Below, in pieces: positions 10,722 to 23,392 of a DNA stretch of 64,000 nucleotides. Position 1 is the first letter of the stretch; each line of letters starts with the position of its first letter. The notes below the pieces were generated by a model. It searched no databases, was not told the origin of the DNA, and was given only the letters and a program-made list of their open reading frames with translations. This stretch comes from Coix lacryma-jobi var. lacryma-jobi. Taxonomy: Eukaryota > Streptophyta > Magnoliopsida > Poales > Poaceae. Where the stretch lies: assembly GCA_009763385.1 (NCBI GenBank), contig CM019831.1, positions 80,201,845 to 80,265,844 on the forward strand. The letters run 5' to 3'. The translations under genes were made by a program, and so were the position numbers.

Positions 10722-10742
10722 CTGAGTACGGTCGATACTCAG
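10722..10742 (-). other. perfect 7-bp hairpin in solo LTR-A
   Basis: CTGAGTA and TACTCAG are perfectly complementary arms around a 7-base loop. On the LTR sense strand it is preceded by TAAGTCTTG and followed by GGGTTTGTTAA. A matching hairpin with a different loop is in solo LTR-B at 38981-39002. Confidence 0.65.
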
Positions 10743-13359
10743 CAAGACTTATCCGTCAACAGAAAAGACTTCAGGGTCATGCTGGTTCGGGTAGGTTCAA
10801 CAGTACTTTTCATTTGCATAAAAGCTTACTAAAGTAGTTCTAGATCCAAATTTTACTTAATCAATTAAGTACTTGGTAAGAATTGAAAGTGAACATTAGT
10901 GAAAGATCATTATCATTCTTTCTTAAACCTGTTCCATTTTCATTCTACGGTGCAGGTCAGTAGATTGAGTCTCCATAACCGAGGAGCACGACGATTCGAA
11001 CCGATTCAACCAGATCTAGGAGTCTTCCACGATCATACGACATATGTAGACCCTCGATCACACATATATCAACCCCAACCTCGGATCCTCCAAACAAGAC
11101 CGGGTCCGCGCCACCCGAGAGTACTTGTACACCTCCAATCCGGGACTTTAACCCACGAGGGTAGCTAGTACTCCCGCCATCTCTCCACTCCCAGTGCGCG
11201 ATTAGCCGTTCTCATTTAAGAACCACCAAGGAAGAGCTTACCATAGCATATGATCGGTACTTCACAGTTTCTCAATCTAGCAGGCCAACAACGGTTAACC
11301 CTAAACCGACACATCCGGGTCACCCTACACCACCCCAAGGTTTGGTGCAGGTGCCTGTCTGGTCTTAATCATCATTCTTTCTCTTTATCATTCCAAACGA
11401 TAAGTACCGAAAACATTTATCAAAAGCTTCATAAAGCAAGGCTAAGCATTTCTATCATTTGCATAAAGCAGGTAGCAAGGAATGATATATCGATAACAAG
11501 GTTGATCATGCATCAACAAATTTAAAGCATTTATTTGATAAACATTTAATGCACAGGTTATCGAAAGTAAGTGTAATTGTAAATCCAAGGAAATGGTTAA
11601 ATGAACCGGGGCTTGCCTTTGTTGCAGGGAAGATAGGATCCAAGAATGATCCACAAAGGTTAGTTCCTTCATCTAGAAGTTAAGTCTTCTCGATGAAGCT
11701 TGTCCAACAAGAATCTCCTTCCGAGGCTTGTTCGACAAGGGTGCTCATCAAAGCTTGATCAACACGACTCCAACACTCTCGGATACTACACGTAGATAAA
11801 GGATGTATGCTTAGTATGATGCGAAGCATGCTAAGGTGCAGGACAATTATAACAAAAGATTAAACAAGCTTAAGGAAAGTCGAGTACAACTTTCCTTCGC
11901 GGTAAAGTTGCAAACCAACAAAACCAACTTGCAACCCACCAACTAGAGTTTCTAGCTACACATACAACTTCCACCAAGCACCTTTAGGAAGATAACTAAG
12001 GATGGCTAAGGTTCATTAAAACATCACTCAAGCCATAGGATAACAAGATGAGAGGTGTCCCATGGTCTTCAAACAATAACTCAAAGTCACACCAGATGTA
12101 AAACCTGTTGCCCAAACTTTGGACAGATTACATGTTCTATGCTAATCAAGCCATAACCAGAGCTACCAAGATTCAAAAGGGGTGATCCAAGACAATTTGA
12201 AAAGCTTATCAAATTGTCTACAAACTTGCTAACATCACCCAGGGTTGTTTCTATAGGCAACTTGGTCAACTAACTTGAATAAACATTGTTGTCCATAACT
12301 AGGACAGATTTGCTTACCCAACTTCAAACAGCTATAACTAGAGCTCCGGGTCACCAAAAAGGATGATCCTTAACAATCTAGAAAGCTTATGAAAAACTCT
12401 AAAACTTTCCTATTATACATAACAGGTGATTTCCTAGTTAAAGGACTCATACTGCTCATCTACTCAGATCTGTCCAAAAGGTAGGTCAGATCTGTTCTAC
12501 TGACTTAGAAAAACTATATCTCCTAATCTAGCTGGCCTAAAATCATGAAATTTTAGGACAAGCTAGATATGAAAGTTAACTACAACTTTGGTATACAACT
12601 TATTTACAGAAAATATAAATTTAATCATGAAAACAGTCCCTCAAGAGAACTGGTTCACAAACTATAACAACATAATGCATTAAAACTTAAAGGCATTACT
12701 TGAACTATAACAAGTCAACCATGATTAACTAAATGCATGAAATATAACCATTAAACAAAAGATAACTGAAGATACAAAGATTAACCATACCTTCTTATGA
12801 ACAATAAGTTACCTAATTATTTAAATAAAACTCTTTTACTCATTTCTTTATTAACAAAGCATAAGAAAAAGAGTTAAATTTAAACTTGTCAAATTGAGCC
12901 CAAAATTTTTGAGATGATTCATTATATAAAATAACAGTGGCAAAACAAATATCACTCTTTTTCAACAAACATATAAACCTGCAGAATTAAATCAAACTAT
13001 AACATTTAAATAATTAAATAAAGCATAGAAATAAGAATAAAATTTATTTTCTCCAACAGAGCTCCAAATTTTTGTGGAGATACATTTTCAGCTAAAAACA
13101 GTGACAAAAATAGTTTCATGATTTTTGGTCATTTAAATAAGCCTACAAAAATCATCAAAGCTCATTTATTAATTAAAAGGCCTATTTAAATCACTTTCAA
13201 AATTTGATCAAAACTCAAATTTCATATTTTTCATAAATACTAGACAGCTTGAGAAAGCTACTCAAAAATTTTCACAATTTTTGGAGTTCCCTACAAAAAC
13301 ATATCAAAAAGACAAAACACAACACTATTCCTCTATTTCAGAAAAAGAAAAGCCTTTCA

Positions 13360-14480
13360 AAACCCTACCGGGCTCGGCCCATCTTCGGCCCTTAGTCGCT
13401 GACGACTGGGCCCTAGGTGTCAGCCTCTTCCCCACTCCCACGCCAAGACCAGCGCCCGACTGGGCCTTGACTGGCGGCTCGGCCGCGCTGACTGGCCGTC
13501 GGCCTCCGCACCGGCGAGGTCTCCGGCGACGGCGAGGGCTTCAACGTCACCGTCTTGACCTCGCGCGTCGATTCCACCCTTCACTAGCCCTAGCACCTAC
13601 ACGACCTTGAGCTGGCAGCGGCCATGGCGGCTCGGCCAGACTTGGCACGGCGGCGACGCGGCGGTCCGGCCATAAGGCCTCGGTAGAGACCAAAACTCCG
13701 ATAGCACTGCACTCCCGCACTCCTCGCGAACACGGTGCTCACCTTAACTCAAACAAAAACGACTCGGAACACTTCGGTCCATGACGGTGGCCATGGCGGC
13801 GCTTGCACCGACGGCGAGCCACACGGACAGACCAAGACGGCACGGTAGAGACCAAACTGAGGGACGCCACACGCCTAGGGACTCAACGCGAACACGATGC
13901 GCGCGCTAGATTCAAAGGAAGAGAACTCGACCAAGGTTGGCCATGGTGGCGACGGAAGCAGATCTTGCGCCACTGGCAAAGCGCGCGGACCGGCTGACCG
14001 GTGACGATAGACACCCAACTAACGAGCCGATCATATGCAGGATGTCAAGGCGAGGCTAGGGATATTACTGGTTTAGATGGAGTGGCTCTGGCTTGCCGTG
14101 GCCACGACCAAGGTGCCCGCGGCGGCTCCCTACCGGCAGCGAGGAAGAAGACCGTGGCAACGACAGTTGCAAGCTCTAGGGCTGGGGTTAGCTAGCTCAG
14201 GAGAAGCAAGGGATGCAGGCGGAACTATTTGGGAGATGGAGAGTGCAGGGACGCAGCGACGGCAGAGAGAGAGCTCGCCGGAGCTCGTCTGGAAAACAGA
14301 GGAGGAGAAAGAGGAGGTGGCGGACGGGGACGATGGGAGGTTGGGGAGCTCTCAGGGCTTGCCAGCGCGCTAGGTGAAACAGGCAGGCTGCTAGCTGCGT
14401 GGTCAGACACGCGGAGCGGCGCGGAGACGGCCAGGCCACGGCGGCGGCGCACGCGGCGGCCTGCCCTGCTCCGGCAGGTG
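13360..14480. repeat. GC-rich block inside solo LTR-A
   Basis: About 1.1 kb of GC-rich sequence (CGGCG, GGCTCGGCC, GGAGGAGG words) is flanked by AT-rich LTR sequence on both sides. Several open frames exist in both strands, as expected from high GC, but none has a domain or consistent start. Solo LTR-B has a similar block at 35500-36660. Confidence 0.5.
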
Positions 14481-15420
14481 CACTCCCCCTCCTGTAGCTA
14501 CAGGAACAGGTTTACCCCCTTCTCTATATCTCCAGATTTTTGTACTGCACGACAAAAACTCCCAAAACAAAAGTTGCTCCAAATTTTGTGCTTTACAAAC
14601 TTGCTTAAAGAACCAAAGTCAAATTCGGCCCGGATTTTGAAATGGAGTTTAAATTCAAATTTGAACCAAACTGAATTTCAAAATTACTTTTGAATTTTCT
14701 AAACAACTTCAAATTTTACCAATATAAAAGTTGTTCCTTATAAAATTATCTAAAACTTTGTTTTTGGTCATATATCTAAATTGTGCTTAATTTTGAAACT
14801 ACACAAAAGGGGATAAAACTAGGTTTAGAAATTGATTTTCAATTTGAAACAAAATCAAACTTGTTTTCCAAATTACTTCAGATTTTCTTTAAGAACATGA
14901 AAATATATCTTAATAAAAGTTGTTTCTTTTAATCTCCTCTACAACTTTGATTAAAGGGCCAACTTCTAATTCTTTTTAGTTTTTGAAATCTAGTTTTGGG
15001 GTAAAATTTAGGGTTTGAAAGATTTCACATTTATTCAAACTTTTGTACAGAAACTTTGAAAACTTTGAATACCAAAGTTGTACATCTCAACAAAAGCTAC
15101 AACTTTGCTTTTGAAATCACTTTGAAATTTGACATACTTTTTGACTTATAGAAAAGGGAATAAAAAGGAGCATAGAAAATTAAGGTTTTCTACTTATCCT
15201 TTTATGTGACACTTAACTACACTCTCATGCAACATACAATACTATGTAAATCACACAAGATCATGCAACCCTTATATTAAAGCATGCAAAGAATCACAAC
15301 TATGCTTAAAACATGAAATGCCTCTATGCCATGATGCCAGATGATTATGCATACTAAACATATTAATTAGGATTTTTAATTATTGCTTAACACCATGGGT
15401 GTTACACCGAAACCGGCACC

Positions 15421-17589
15421 TAGCTGCCGGTTTCATCAAAGAGGTGTATCACCCGGATTGGCTGGCCAATCCGGTTCTTGTACTAAAAAAGAATAAAGAA
15501 TGGCGTATGTGCGTTGACTACACCGATCTCAATAAGCATTGCCCTAAAAACCCCTTCCTCCTCCCTCGCATCGACGAGGTCGTCGACTCTACCACCTGGT
15601 GCGAACTTCTCTCCTTTCTCGATTGCTATTCCGGTTACCATCAAATTGCCTTGAAGGTAGAAGATCAAATCAAAATGGCGTTCATCATGCCTTTCGGCGC
15701 CTACTGCTACACGACCATGTCGTTCGGGCTGAAGAACGCCGGAGCTACGTACCAGCGTGCAATCTAGGATTGCCTGAAGGACCTCATCCTGGAGAAAGTC
15801 AAAGCTTACGTGGACGACGTCGTCGTCAAGACTCGCACCATCGACACGCTCATCTCCGACCTCGAGGCAACCTTTGAGGCTCTCAACAGGTTCAAGTGGA
15901 AGCTTAACCCCAACAAGTGCATCTTCGGCGTGTCGTCTGGAAACCTCCTCGGCAACATCGTCAGCCGTGATGGCATTCGCCCAAACCCCAACAAGACTTT
16001 GGTCGTCCTCCGCATGTGAGCTCCCTCCAATGTGAAGGACATTCAGAAGCTCACCGGGTGCATGGCGTCCCTCAGCCGCTTCATCTCCAGGCTCGGCGAA
16101 AAGGGGCTACCCTTCTTCAAGCTCCTCAAGGCTGGCGATAAGTTCGTCTGGGACGCCGAAGCCGACTGCGCTTTCTCCGATCTGAAGAAGTATCTTACCT
16201 AGCCTCCTATGCTCTTCGCACCAAAGGAGAAGGAGCCCTTGCTGCTCTACATTGCCGCCACAAACCGGGTCGTCAGCTCCGTCATCGTCGTCGAACGCGA
16301 GGAAGACGGCCACTCCTACCCCGTCTAGCGACTCTACTACTTCGTCAGTGAGGTATTGAACGACACCAAAACCCGATACCCTCAGGTACAAAAGCTCCTC
16401 TATGCGGTCCTTGTTACCGCACGCAAGCTACGCCACTACTTCCAAAGCTCCGAACGGGTCACCGTCGTCATGAAATTCCCCCTCGGGGACATTCTTCGCA
16501 ACAAGGACGCTACGGGACGCATCATCAAGTGGGCCATCGAGCTCAGCTCCTACGACATCGCCTTCCAGGGTCGCCAGACCATCAAGTCTCAAGCACTCGC
16601 CGACTTCGTCGCCGAATGGACGGACCTCCAAACTCCAGTACCGCTAGAAGCGCCAGAACATTGGACCCTCTTCTTCGATGGTTCCCTCACCTTGCATGGC
16701 ACCGGTGCGGGTCTCCTCTTCACATCTCCCTCCGGCGAGAAGCTCCGCTATGCCTTACGGCTACTCCTTCCAGCCTCCAACAACGCCGCCGAGTATGAAG
16801 CCGCCCTCCACGGTCTCTGTATCGCCAGTGAGCTAGGCGTTAAGCGTCTTATGGTCTACCGCGACTCTGCCCTCGTCATCAATCAGCTCAATAAGGACTG
16901 GAACTGCTCCAACGACAAGATGAACGCCTACTGCACCGCCATCCGGAAGCTCGAAGGCAAATTCTTTGGTATCGAATACCATCATCTACCGCATGATCGG
17001 AACCAAGCGGCCGACGAGCTCTCCAAGTTGGCGTCGTCAAGATCTCCGACCCCTGCCGGCGTATTTGTTCACCACCTGCTCAAGCCCTCCATCACCGACC
17101 ACGCAAGCTCCGGCTCATCGACGGACGCCATGACTCCACTTCCACTGACAGAACAACTGGTCACCGCCGTACCCACAACGCCGCCCGACTGACGCGAGGA
17201 CTTCATCAAGTACCTCTTCGAGAACCTTGTCCTCGCTGACAAGACAGAGGCTGAGCGCCTCGTTCGCCGCGTCAACAATTACATCCTGGTCGACGGTATG
17301 CTCATGCGCAAAAACTCCGGAAATGAGGTACTCCAAAAATGCGTCTCCAGGAAAGAAGGCCTTGACATACTCTTCGACATCCATGCCGGCGAATGTGGGA
17401 ACCATGTGGCCGCAAAGACGTTGGTACGTAAGGCTTTCCGTGCAGGATTCTACTGGCCATCAGCGGTCGCCGACGCCGAACAGCTCGTCCGCACCTGCGA
17501 GGGGTGCCAATAATTCGCCAAACAAACCCACGTTCCCGCACAAGAACTTCAAGCAATACCGGCCTCGTGGCCCTTCGCCTGCTGGGGAC
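15421..17589 (+). pseudogene. Tat-1 pol: RT, RNase H, second RNase H and integrase N-terminus
   Basis: RT spans about 15421-16080 with CVDYTDLNKHCPKN, SFLDCYSGYHQI and the catalytic YVDD at 15807-15818. RNase H follows at about 16200-16620. A second, archaeal-type RNase H lies at 16660-17040 with FFDGS, AEYEAALHGL, VYRDSALVINQ and NQAADELSKLAS, giving D-E-D-D. The integrase zinc finger is at about 17380-17513 (H-x3-H...C-x2-C: IHAGECGNH, CEGCQ). Stops: TAG 15765 and further TAGs near 16200 and 16326, all where Gln is usual, TGA at about 16017 and TAA at about 17511. At 17589 NA-1 splits the integrase core. Confidence 0.9.
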
Positions 17590-19623
17590 TGTTGGTAGTT
17601 CTTAGCTTCACTAAAGATAGAGCTAGGCAACTATCCCTGGTAACAGCCCAGAAATGCTTGTTGACACTAGCCAACGTCGTTACTAGGAGCAGACTATGGG
17701 ATCTATTCCAGGCAACGGTGTCAGACATGCTTGAAGCAAGTCCGGTCACTATACCTAAAGGAGTGAAGCTAAAGCAGCTATCTACTAATGCCAAGCGGGG
17801 TTGTCAATCCCGACACTAGTAGGAGCTAGCTAGAGAGATTGCAATCTACCAAGAGGAGATTCTGCAAGCGCACAGAACTATCGTAGTAGCACTTCGCCTG
17901 GGAGTACCAGGTGTCGATTTATTTGATCCCAAGGGAAGGCTAGGGTGGTGTATGAGTCGAGTCAAGGAGGGGATGAGAGTCGAAGAAAAGAGAAAAGGAA
18001 AAAGGGGAGAAGGGAAAAGAGAGGATGGAAGGCTAGAAAGAATTTATGGGTGGATAGGTATGGATGATATGGATGGCTAAAGTAAGGTGGATGGATAGGT
18101 AGATAATGGGAATAGGATAGCTAAGGGTAACTAAGATAACTAACTACTAACTAATAACTAATCCTAGATAACCACAGAGCAAGATAACTACGAAGCAAGA
18201 TAGTTACGAAGCAAGGCAGACAAAAGTCAATAAAGCAACTAAGTTGAGTATAGTTTTATTCCTATCTTGTCAAGTATCGAGGCGTACTAGCCTTTACCAC
18301 TTACTTAGGTTGAACGCTAGCACAACGAGCCTTACTGTTAAACTGGGCCAACTACGTGGTGGAATTCAAGGCGCACAGGGCTGTCACCACCTGCTTGCTA
18401 CCACAGCTATCCGGGGGTCCAGCCGTATCTGAAGGTAAGTCTATAACTAAGCACCACGCTTAACTATATTCTAACTATCTCTGTCCTAGCTTTGAATAGA
18501 GACACCCTTGCGGACGTCAGAGCAAATACTTGACTTAATAAGATAAACACTAAACTAACTAAGCAACCTATTGGCAAAGATCAATCACTAAGCACACTAG
18601 AGATTAACTACTATGGCTAAGTGAATTGAACTATAGGATAGCTAGGTCACACTCAAGGTACTTGATAAAGTAATACTGTAAGTAATACTGAAAGTATTGC
18701 TTAAAGTAATATTGCGATAAAGATAAGTGTACCAGAGATACAAGAGAGCAAACCAGACCAGAGACGCCGGGAAATCAACCGACCTCCGATGCTAGTCGCT
18801 CGCACCTGCTTCTCTCTTAGCAAGCTCTACGCTCCTTTTACCAAGAACTTAGGCTGGGCTGTGCTAAACTAAGAGCCGCGCTGTAGCGAGGGCACTAGAG
18901 CTATACTCTCTCTACTAGCTAACCTACTTGCCTAAGCTCTCTGAGCTTCTAACCTAACTCTCACTTGCTTCTCTTGCTTCTTGGTGTGGTATATGATGGT
19001 CTATCTAGGATATCTGGGATATGAATGAAGTGATGCCTCCGGGGGGTATTTATAGCCTTGTGGAGTGAGGGGGGTACTTATAGGGGGCAGCCAACCGACC
19101 TAGGGTTAGGTCAGGTGGCGGGCGCCACCCCCTACTGGCGGCCGCCAGTCTCCTGGCCGTTGGATGCATCATCACTGATCCTACGGCCTCCAGGTGGTTG
19201 TCCAAGGTGGTTTGGAGGTCGGTTGCATGTCCTAGCAACCGACTTAGGTCATGATACACGCCACTCACCTCCGCAGCCCTCCGATCAAACCGACCTAGTG
19301 ACCAAGGGCCAAGATTTGGCCTTGGGGTGGTCACATGGATCAGTGACATGGCAGGGGGGATGGTTTGGGCCAACCCAAGTGGCGGGCGCCACCTAGGGGT
19401 GGCGGGCGCCAGCCCCCTAAGGCCCAATTGGGCCCTGCTGAGTGGGTTTGGCCTCTGGTGGTTCAAATGTCCAAATTTGGTCCAAATTCCTGCATTCAAA
19501 TAAAAATCCATGGACATGTGGAATTTGGTTAGTTTGAAACCTATTTGGCTACATTTCATGCCTTTTTGGTGAATTTTAGGGTAAAATGTTGATGGTAAAA
19601 TAGGTGTTTAAGGACCATCAACA
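17590..19623 (-). repeat. NA-1 3' LTR
   Basis: 2,034 bp, TG...CA. The conserved leader block is at about 18346-18430. LTR-end plus primer-site modules recur at 17590-17735. Confidence 0.9.
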
Positions 19624-21319
19624 AGCTCCCCCAAGCTAACATGTTGCTCGTCCTCGAGCAACAATGCGGTTTAAGCATTGAGCATGAAATGGATAGCAAC
19701 TTAAGATGTCTGCAAGTGCATATTGTATAGTGAGAAATAACTTAGCATATATCATTAATCATAGCAATGTGGGGCGTATAGCTTTTCACTTCAAACATGC
19801 AAGAGTGAAATAAAGCAGTAGATAGGAAACTTTTATCTTATTTAGGTTTGACTAGGATTCTATCTAGAGGTTTTTCAAGGTTTTCAAAAGATAACAACTT
19901 GCTTAAGTCCTCCAAGATTCACTCAATCACTCAATGGTGTTTAAATCCTCACTTAGGCCAAAATGTAGCCTCTCCTATTTCTAAAGAATGATATGTGTTG
20001 TTATAGGTAGGCTAAGAACCATGAGCAAATTGCCTGATGTTTATTGCTAAGCTAGACACTCAGATCATAAGGAGCAGCAAATCATAAAAATTGATCAAGA
20101 TGTGCATGTGCGGTTATGTGGAAGTGTATAGAGAGATATTTCATAATCCTTCCTAGTTAATCTCTGGGGTCTAGAGCTAATGATAATTCTCTATCTTTTT
20201 TTTGGATACATAGTGAGTAGACAAAGGATGTGTCCTCACATTTTCTTAGGACATAGTCCTCTTTTGAGCTACTTTGCTCTTTTTTTTTCTTAGGACATAG
20301 TCCTTTCTTGAGCTACTTTGCTCATTTTTCTCTCTCTTTCTCTCTTTTTTTTAGCTCTAGATTTCCCCAGACATCTATAGGAAAGGATTTCAGAAATGAA
20401 AAAGGGGGAAGAGGGAGAAATGCTTATTCCCAGTGTAGGAATAAGCATAAGGCTAGCAATGGGATGTTTGGCAGGGTATTGCATATCTCCGGTGTAGAGA
20501 ATAAGCAATTTATTTGGTGGTTGCAAACTTCCAAAGTGGAAAGTAGGCAATTTATGGTGGGTGTGTGTGAATCTTGATTCAAAAGATATGATAAGCTTCT
20601 CTACTAAGATCTATGAGGTCTAACAAAGCTCAACACAGATAAAGCTCTTTGTGGTTTTGACTAATGACTAACAAATATTTGGCTGGTGGTGGGATGGCAT
20701 AAAATCCAGGAGGAACTTTTAGCAAGGTTTTCATAATTTTTAAAAGAAATCCTCCATATTAGGTCCTAATTTCACTTTAGCAAGTTTAAAGAATTACTCT
20801 ATTTCTTACTAACTTTACTCACTAAGCATGATTTCAGTTAAAACATGTGCAACCCACAAAAGCTACAACTTAGATAAGACTAGTCATTCAAACCATAACA
20901 ATAGCATTTGCATGACATATTTCAAATCTTATTCAGGTTTCAACTTGTTTAAGCAGATTTTATCATTTTTATTCATGGAGTGGTTATTTAGGCAAGCATG
21001 TGACATTCAAAAGATATAAAATTTAAGAACTGAATGTAAAGTGTAGGCTTGAGACATACCTTATTGGAGCGGAAGTCTCCCCCAAGCTGGCTTCTTGCAC
21101 GGTGAAGGGCCTTCTTCTTTCTCGGTCGGAGCTCTTGTTCTCATTTTATTAAAAAGGGAAACTATCTAATGTTGTGAAAAGGGAAACTATCCTATTTTAT
21201 TATTCTAGCTAAGTTAACATATACCTATGCATATAACTAATGATAACTGGTGATATTTTTTTTAGTTGCATGCATGACAAATGTTATTTATTTGAAAAAA
21301 GGAAAATTGAAGGGAAAAA
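19624..21319 (-). other. NA-1 non-coding 3' region
   Basis: 1.7 kb between the gag-protease gene and the 3' LTR with no supported gene. It holds the polypurine tract at its left end and a tandem duplication of a 40-50-bp unit containing CTTAGGACATAGTCCT (20247-20325), present once in NA-3 at about 46162. The corresponding region of NA-3 (45589-47196) is collinear. Confidence 0.6.
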
Positions 21320-23206
21320 TTAAAAGTAAAACCATACCTTAGGTCCATGGAGTTCCTTATCGAATGGATCTTCTTCCTTGGGTGCTTCTTCTCTTAGTAC
21401 TCCATCGAGTTCTTCTTCTTTTGGCACCTCTCCTTTGTCATGTGAATCACACAACTCAGGAGGTGGCTCTTTCTTTCTGCTCCACCTTGTTCTTGGGCGC
21501 TTCTTCTTGGTACGAATGGATTTTGCTTCGTGCATGTTAGCGGCATATGCGGGGCCTCGGGAGAAGAAGAATATTTCCTTCCTCCCTCCTAATGTCATTT
21601 GAATTTTACCACTTCCCACATATATACAGGCATCATAGTGTTCAAGAAGGGTCTGCCTAAGATTAGAGGCACATCTTTCCTATTTCCCATATCTAGTATT
21701 ATCAAATCAGCAGGAACATAGGAACCTCTAATATGAATAGGTAAATCATTAACTATTCCTTCTACATAGCAAGTGGATTGATCAGCTAACACGACATAGG
21801 CAGATGTGGATGACATGGGTGGAAAGAACGAGTTTTCATAAAAATCTTTAGATAGAATGTTCACACTCGATCCAAAATCACACATGGCATTTTTAAAGAC
21901 TTCACCAAAGATTGAGCATCTAATTATTGGACTACCAGGATCACCCTTTTTAACAGTCATGGTTTGATCTTCATAATAGTTAAAATATTTTATTTCAACC
22001 ATATTTGCAGTTTCCATGTCAGGTTTAGCCGGAATTTTGCCAGTTTCAAAAGATGGTATGATAGCAGCAAGTTGAGCTAATTGGGTTTCTAACATCTTAT
22101 TAAAGCTTAATTGATTTTTCAGAGCAGATGAGAAATCTTCCAATGTAGCATTTATATTCTCAAGGGTTTTATCATTCGACATTAATTTCTTATTCAAAAA
22201 TTCAGTAGTTCTACCTTGAGAGTAGACTAGATTCTTTAAGAACGAGAAATCATCATAATTATGAAAATTAGAGCGGGGGAATGAATTGTTACCTTGAGAG
22301 TTTGCAGGCTGATTCCATCCTTGATTCTGTTGTCGGAAACCGTTGTTGTTGTTGATGAAGTTCAAATCTTCATGTAGCTCGGGGCAGTGGCTCCCAGAAT
22401 GTCCGGTTTCTCCACAGACTTCACAAGTCATGTAGGATTCCAGAGATTGGACACTCTCTTGTTGGTTCATCTTCTAACAGCTGTCCAGCTTCTTTGCCAG
22501 CAGGTCCATCTTGGCCATGATCGTGTCGGTTTCCTTAAGGGAATGCATACCTCGCTTACGGGGCTGTAGTCTCTCGTCATTCCATCCTTGGTTCGACACC
22601 ATCTTCTCTATGAGAGCCCTAGCATCTGCAACATTCAGAGAAAAGAATGCACCGCCGGTGGCGGCTTCCAAATGGCTTCTAGAGAGAGGGGTTAGGCCAT
22701 GGTAGAAGTTCTGGATCAATAGCCAGTCCTCCATACCGTGGTGCGGACAAGCAGCGACATACTCTTGCAACCTCTCCCAAGCCTCGAGAATAGATTCCTC
22801 AGCTTGTTGCGTAAAGCTGGACATTTTGTTGCGCAGAGCATTCGTCTTGCCCATATGGAAGAATTTGGCGGGAAAAGCATTGGAACACATGTCCCATGTG
22901 TCTACAGCATTGCGATCGGTATAGAACCATTGCTTCGCTTTTCCTAGAAGAGAAAAGGGAAAGAGACGAAGACGGATGGCTTCTTGGGTTATCCCCTTAA
23001 TGGTGAAGGTGTCACAAATCTCCAAAAATTGTTGGAGGTGAGCATTGGCATCCGCATGAGCTTTGCCACAGAACGGGCTAGTTTGGACCATCGTGATCAG
23101 AGCTGGTTTCAACTCAAATTTGAGGTTGGCATCAATCACGTCTGGTCCTATCGCTACATTAGCGGCAGAAGGAGCAGAAAACTCACGAATGGTCTTATTG
23201 GCCATC
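21320..23206 (-). pseudogene. NA-1 gag-protease
   Basis: ATG at 23206 (MANKTIREFS). Residues 30-230 are a retrotransposon gag domain with FELKPALITMVQ, DANAHLQQFLEIC, IRLRLFPFSLLGKAKQWF and CPHHGMEDWLL. A CCHC knuckle follows (CEVCGETGHSGSHC, near 22400). The protease has CDFGSSVNILSKDFYE and LILGRPFLNT. Breaks: TAG at 22476-22474 where NA-3 has GAG, and a one-base deletion near 21630 that shifts the frame in the protease C-terminus. The tail is basic then acidic (KKKRPRTRWSRKKEP, KEEE). No pol follows. Confidence 0.85.
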
Positions 23207-23366
23207 GTGAAGATAGAACGAGATAAGAAAGAAAGAAGTTGAAGAAGATGAAGGAAAAAGATAAGAAGGACTAAGGAAAGAAAGAATGAGGTAAGATGGG
23301 ATTCGCTAAGCGGGAGCTTAAGCGAAGATAAATTCGACACGGACTCAACCGATACACCGATTGCCT

Positions 23367-23384
23367 TCCCCGGCAACGACGCCA
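23367..23384 (-). other. NA-1 primer binding site (tRNA-Asp type)
   Basis: Minus-strand TGGCGTCGTTGCCGGGGA, eight bases inside the 5' LTR. It differs by one base from TGGCGCCGTTGCCGGGGA, the complement of the plant tRNA-Asp 3' end. Confidence 0.75.
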
Positions 23385-23392
23385 GAAATGCT

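Larger units (their letters stand above)
10300..15406 (-). mobile_element. solo LTR-A of a long-LTR gypsy family
   Basis: On the minus strand the segment begins TGTAACACCCATGGTG and ends GGTTCTGCCACA. It has no gag, pol, primer site or second LTR, so it is best read as a 5.1-kb solo LTR left by recombination between two LTRs. Target duplication GCACC is at 10295-10299 and 15416-15420; nine extra bases (CCGAAACCG, 15407-15415) lie between the LTR end and the right copy. It interrupts the Tat-1 pol gene. It shares terminal sequence style and a hairpin with solo LTR-B. An alternative is a large retrotransposon derivative without coding capacity. Confidence 0.7.

Noticed and set aside
13281..14693. 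Host gene in the GC-rich part of solo LTR-A
   Set aside because: Frames conflict between strands, no domain, and the block has a counterpart in solo LTR-B.
19050..19559. 169-codon frame, with its counterpart at 24752-25351
   Set aside because: Both lie in the U3 of NA-1 LTRs and the shared frame reflects LTR duplication and GC palindromes, with no domain or start context.
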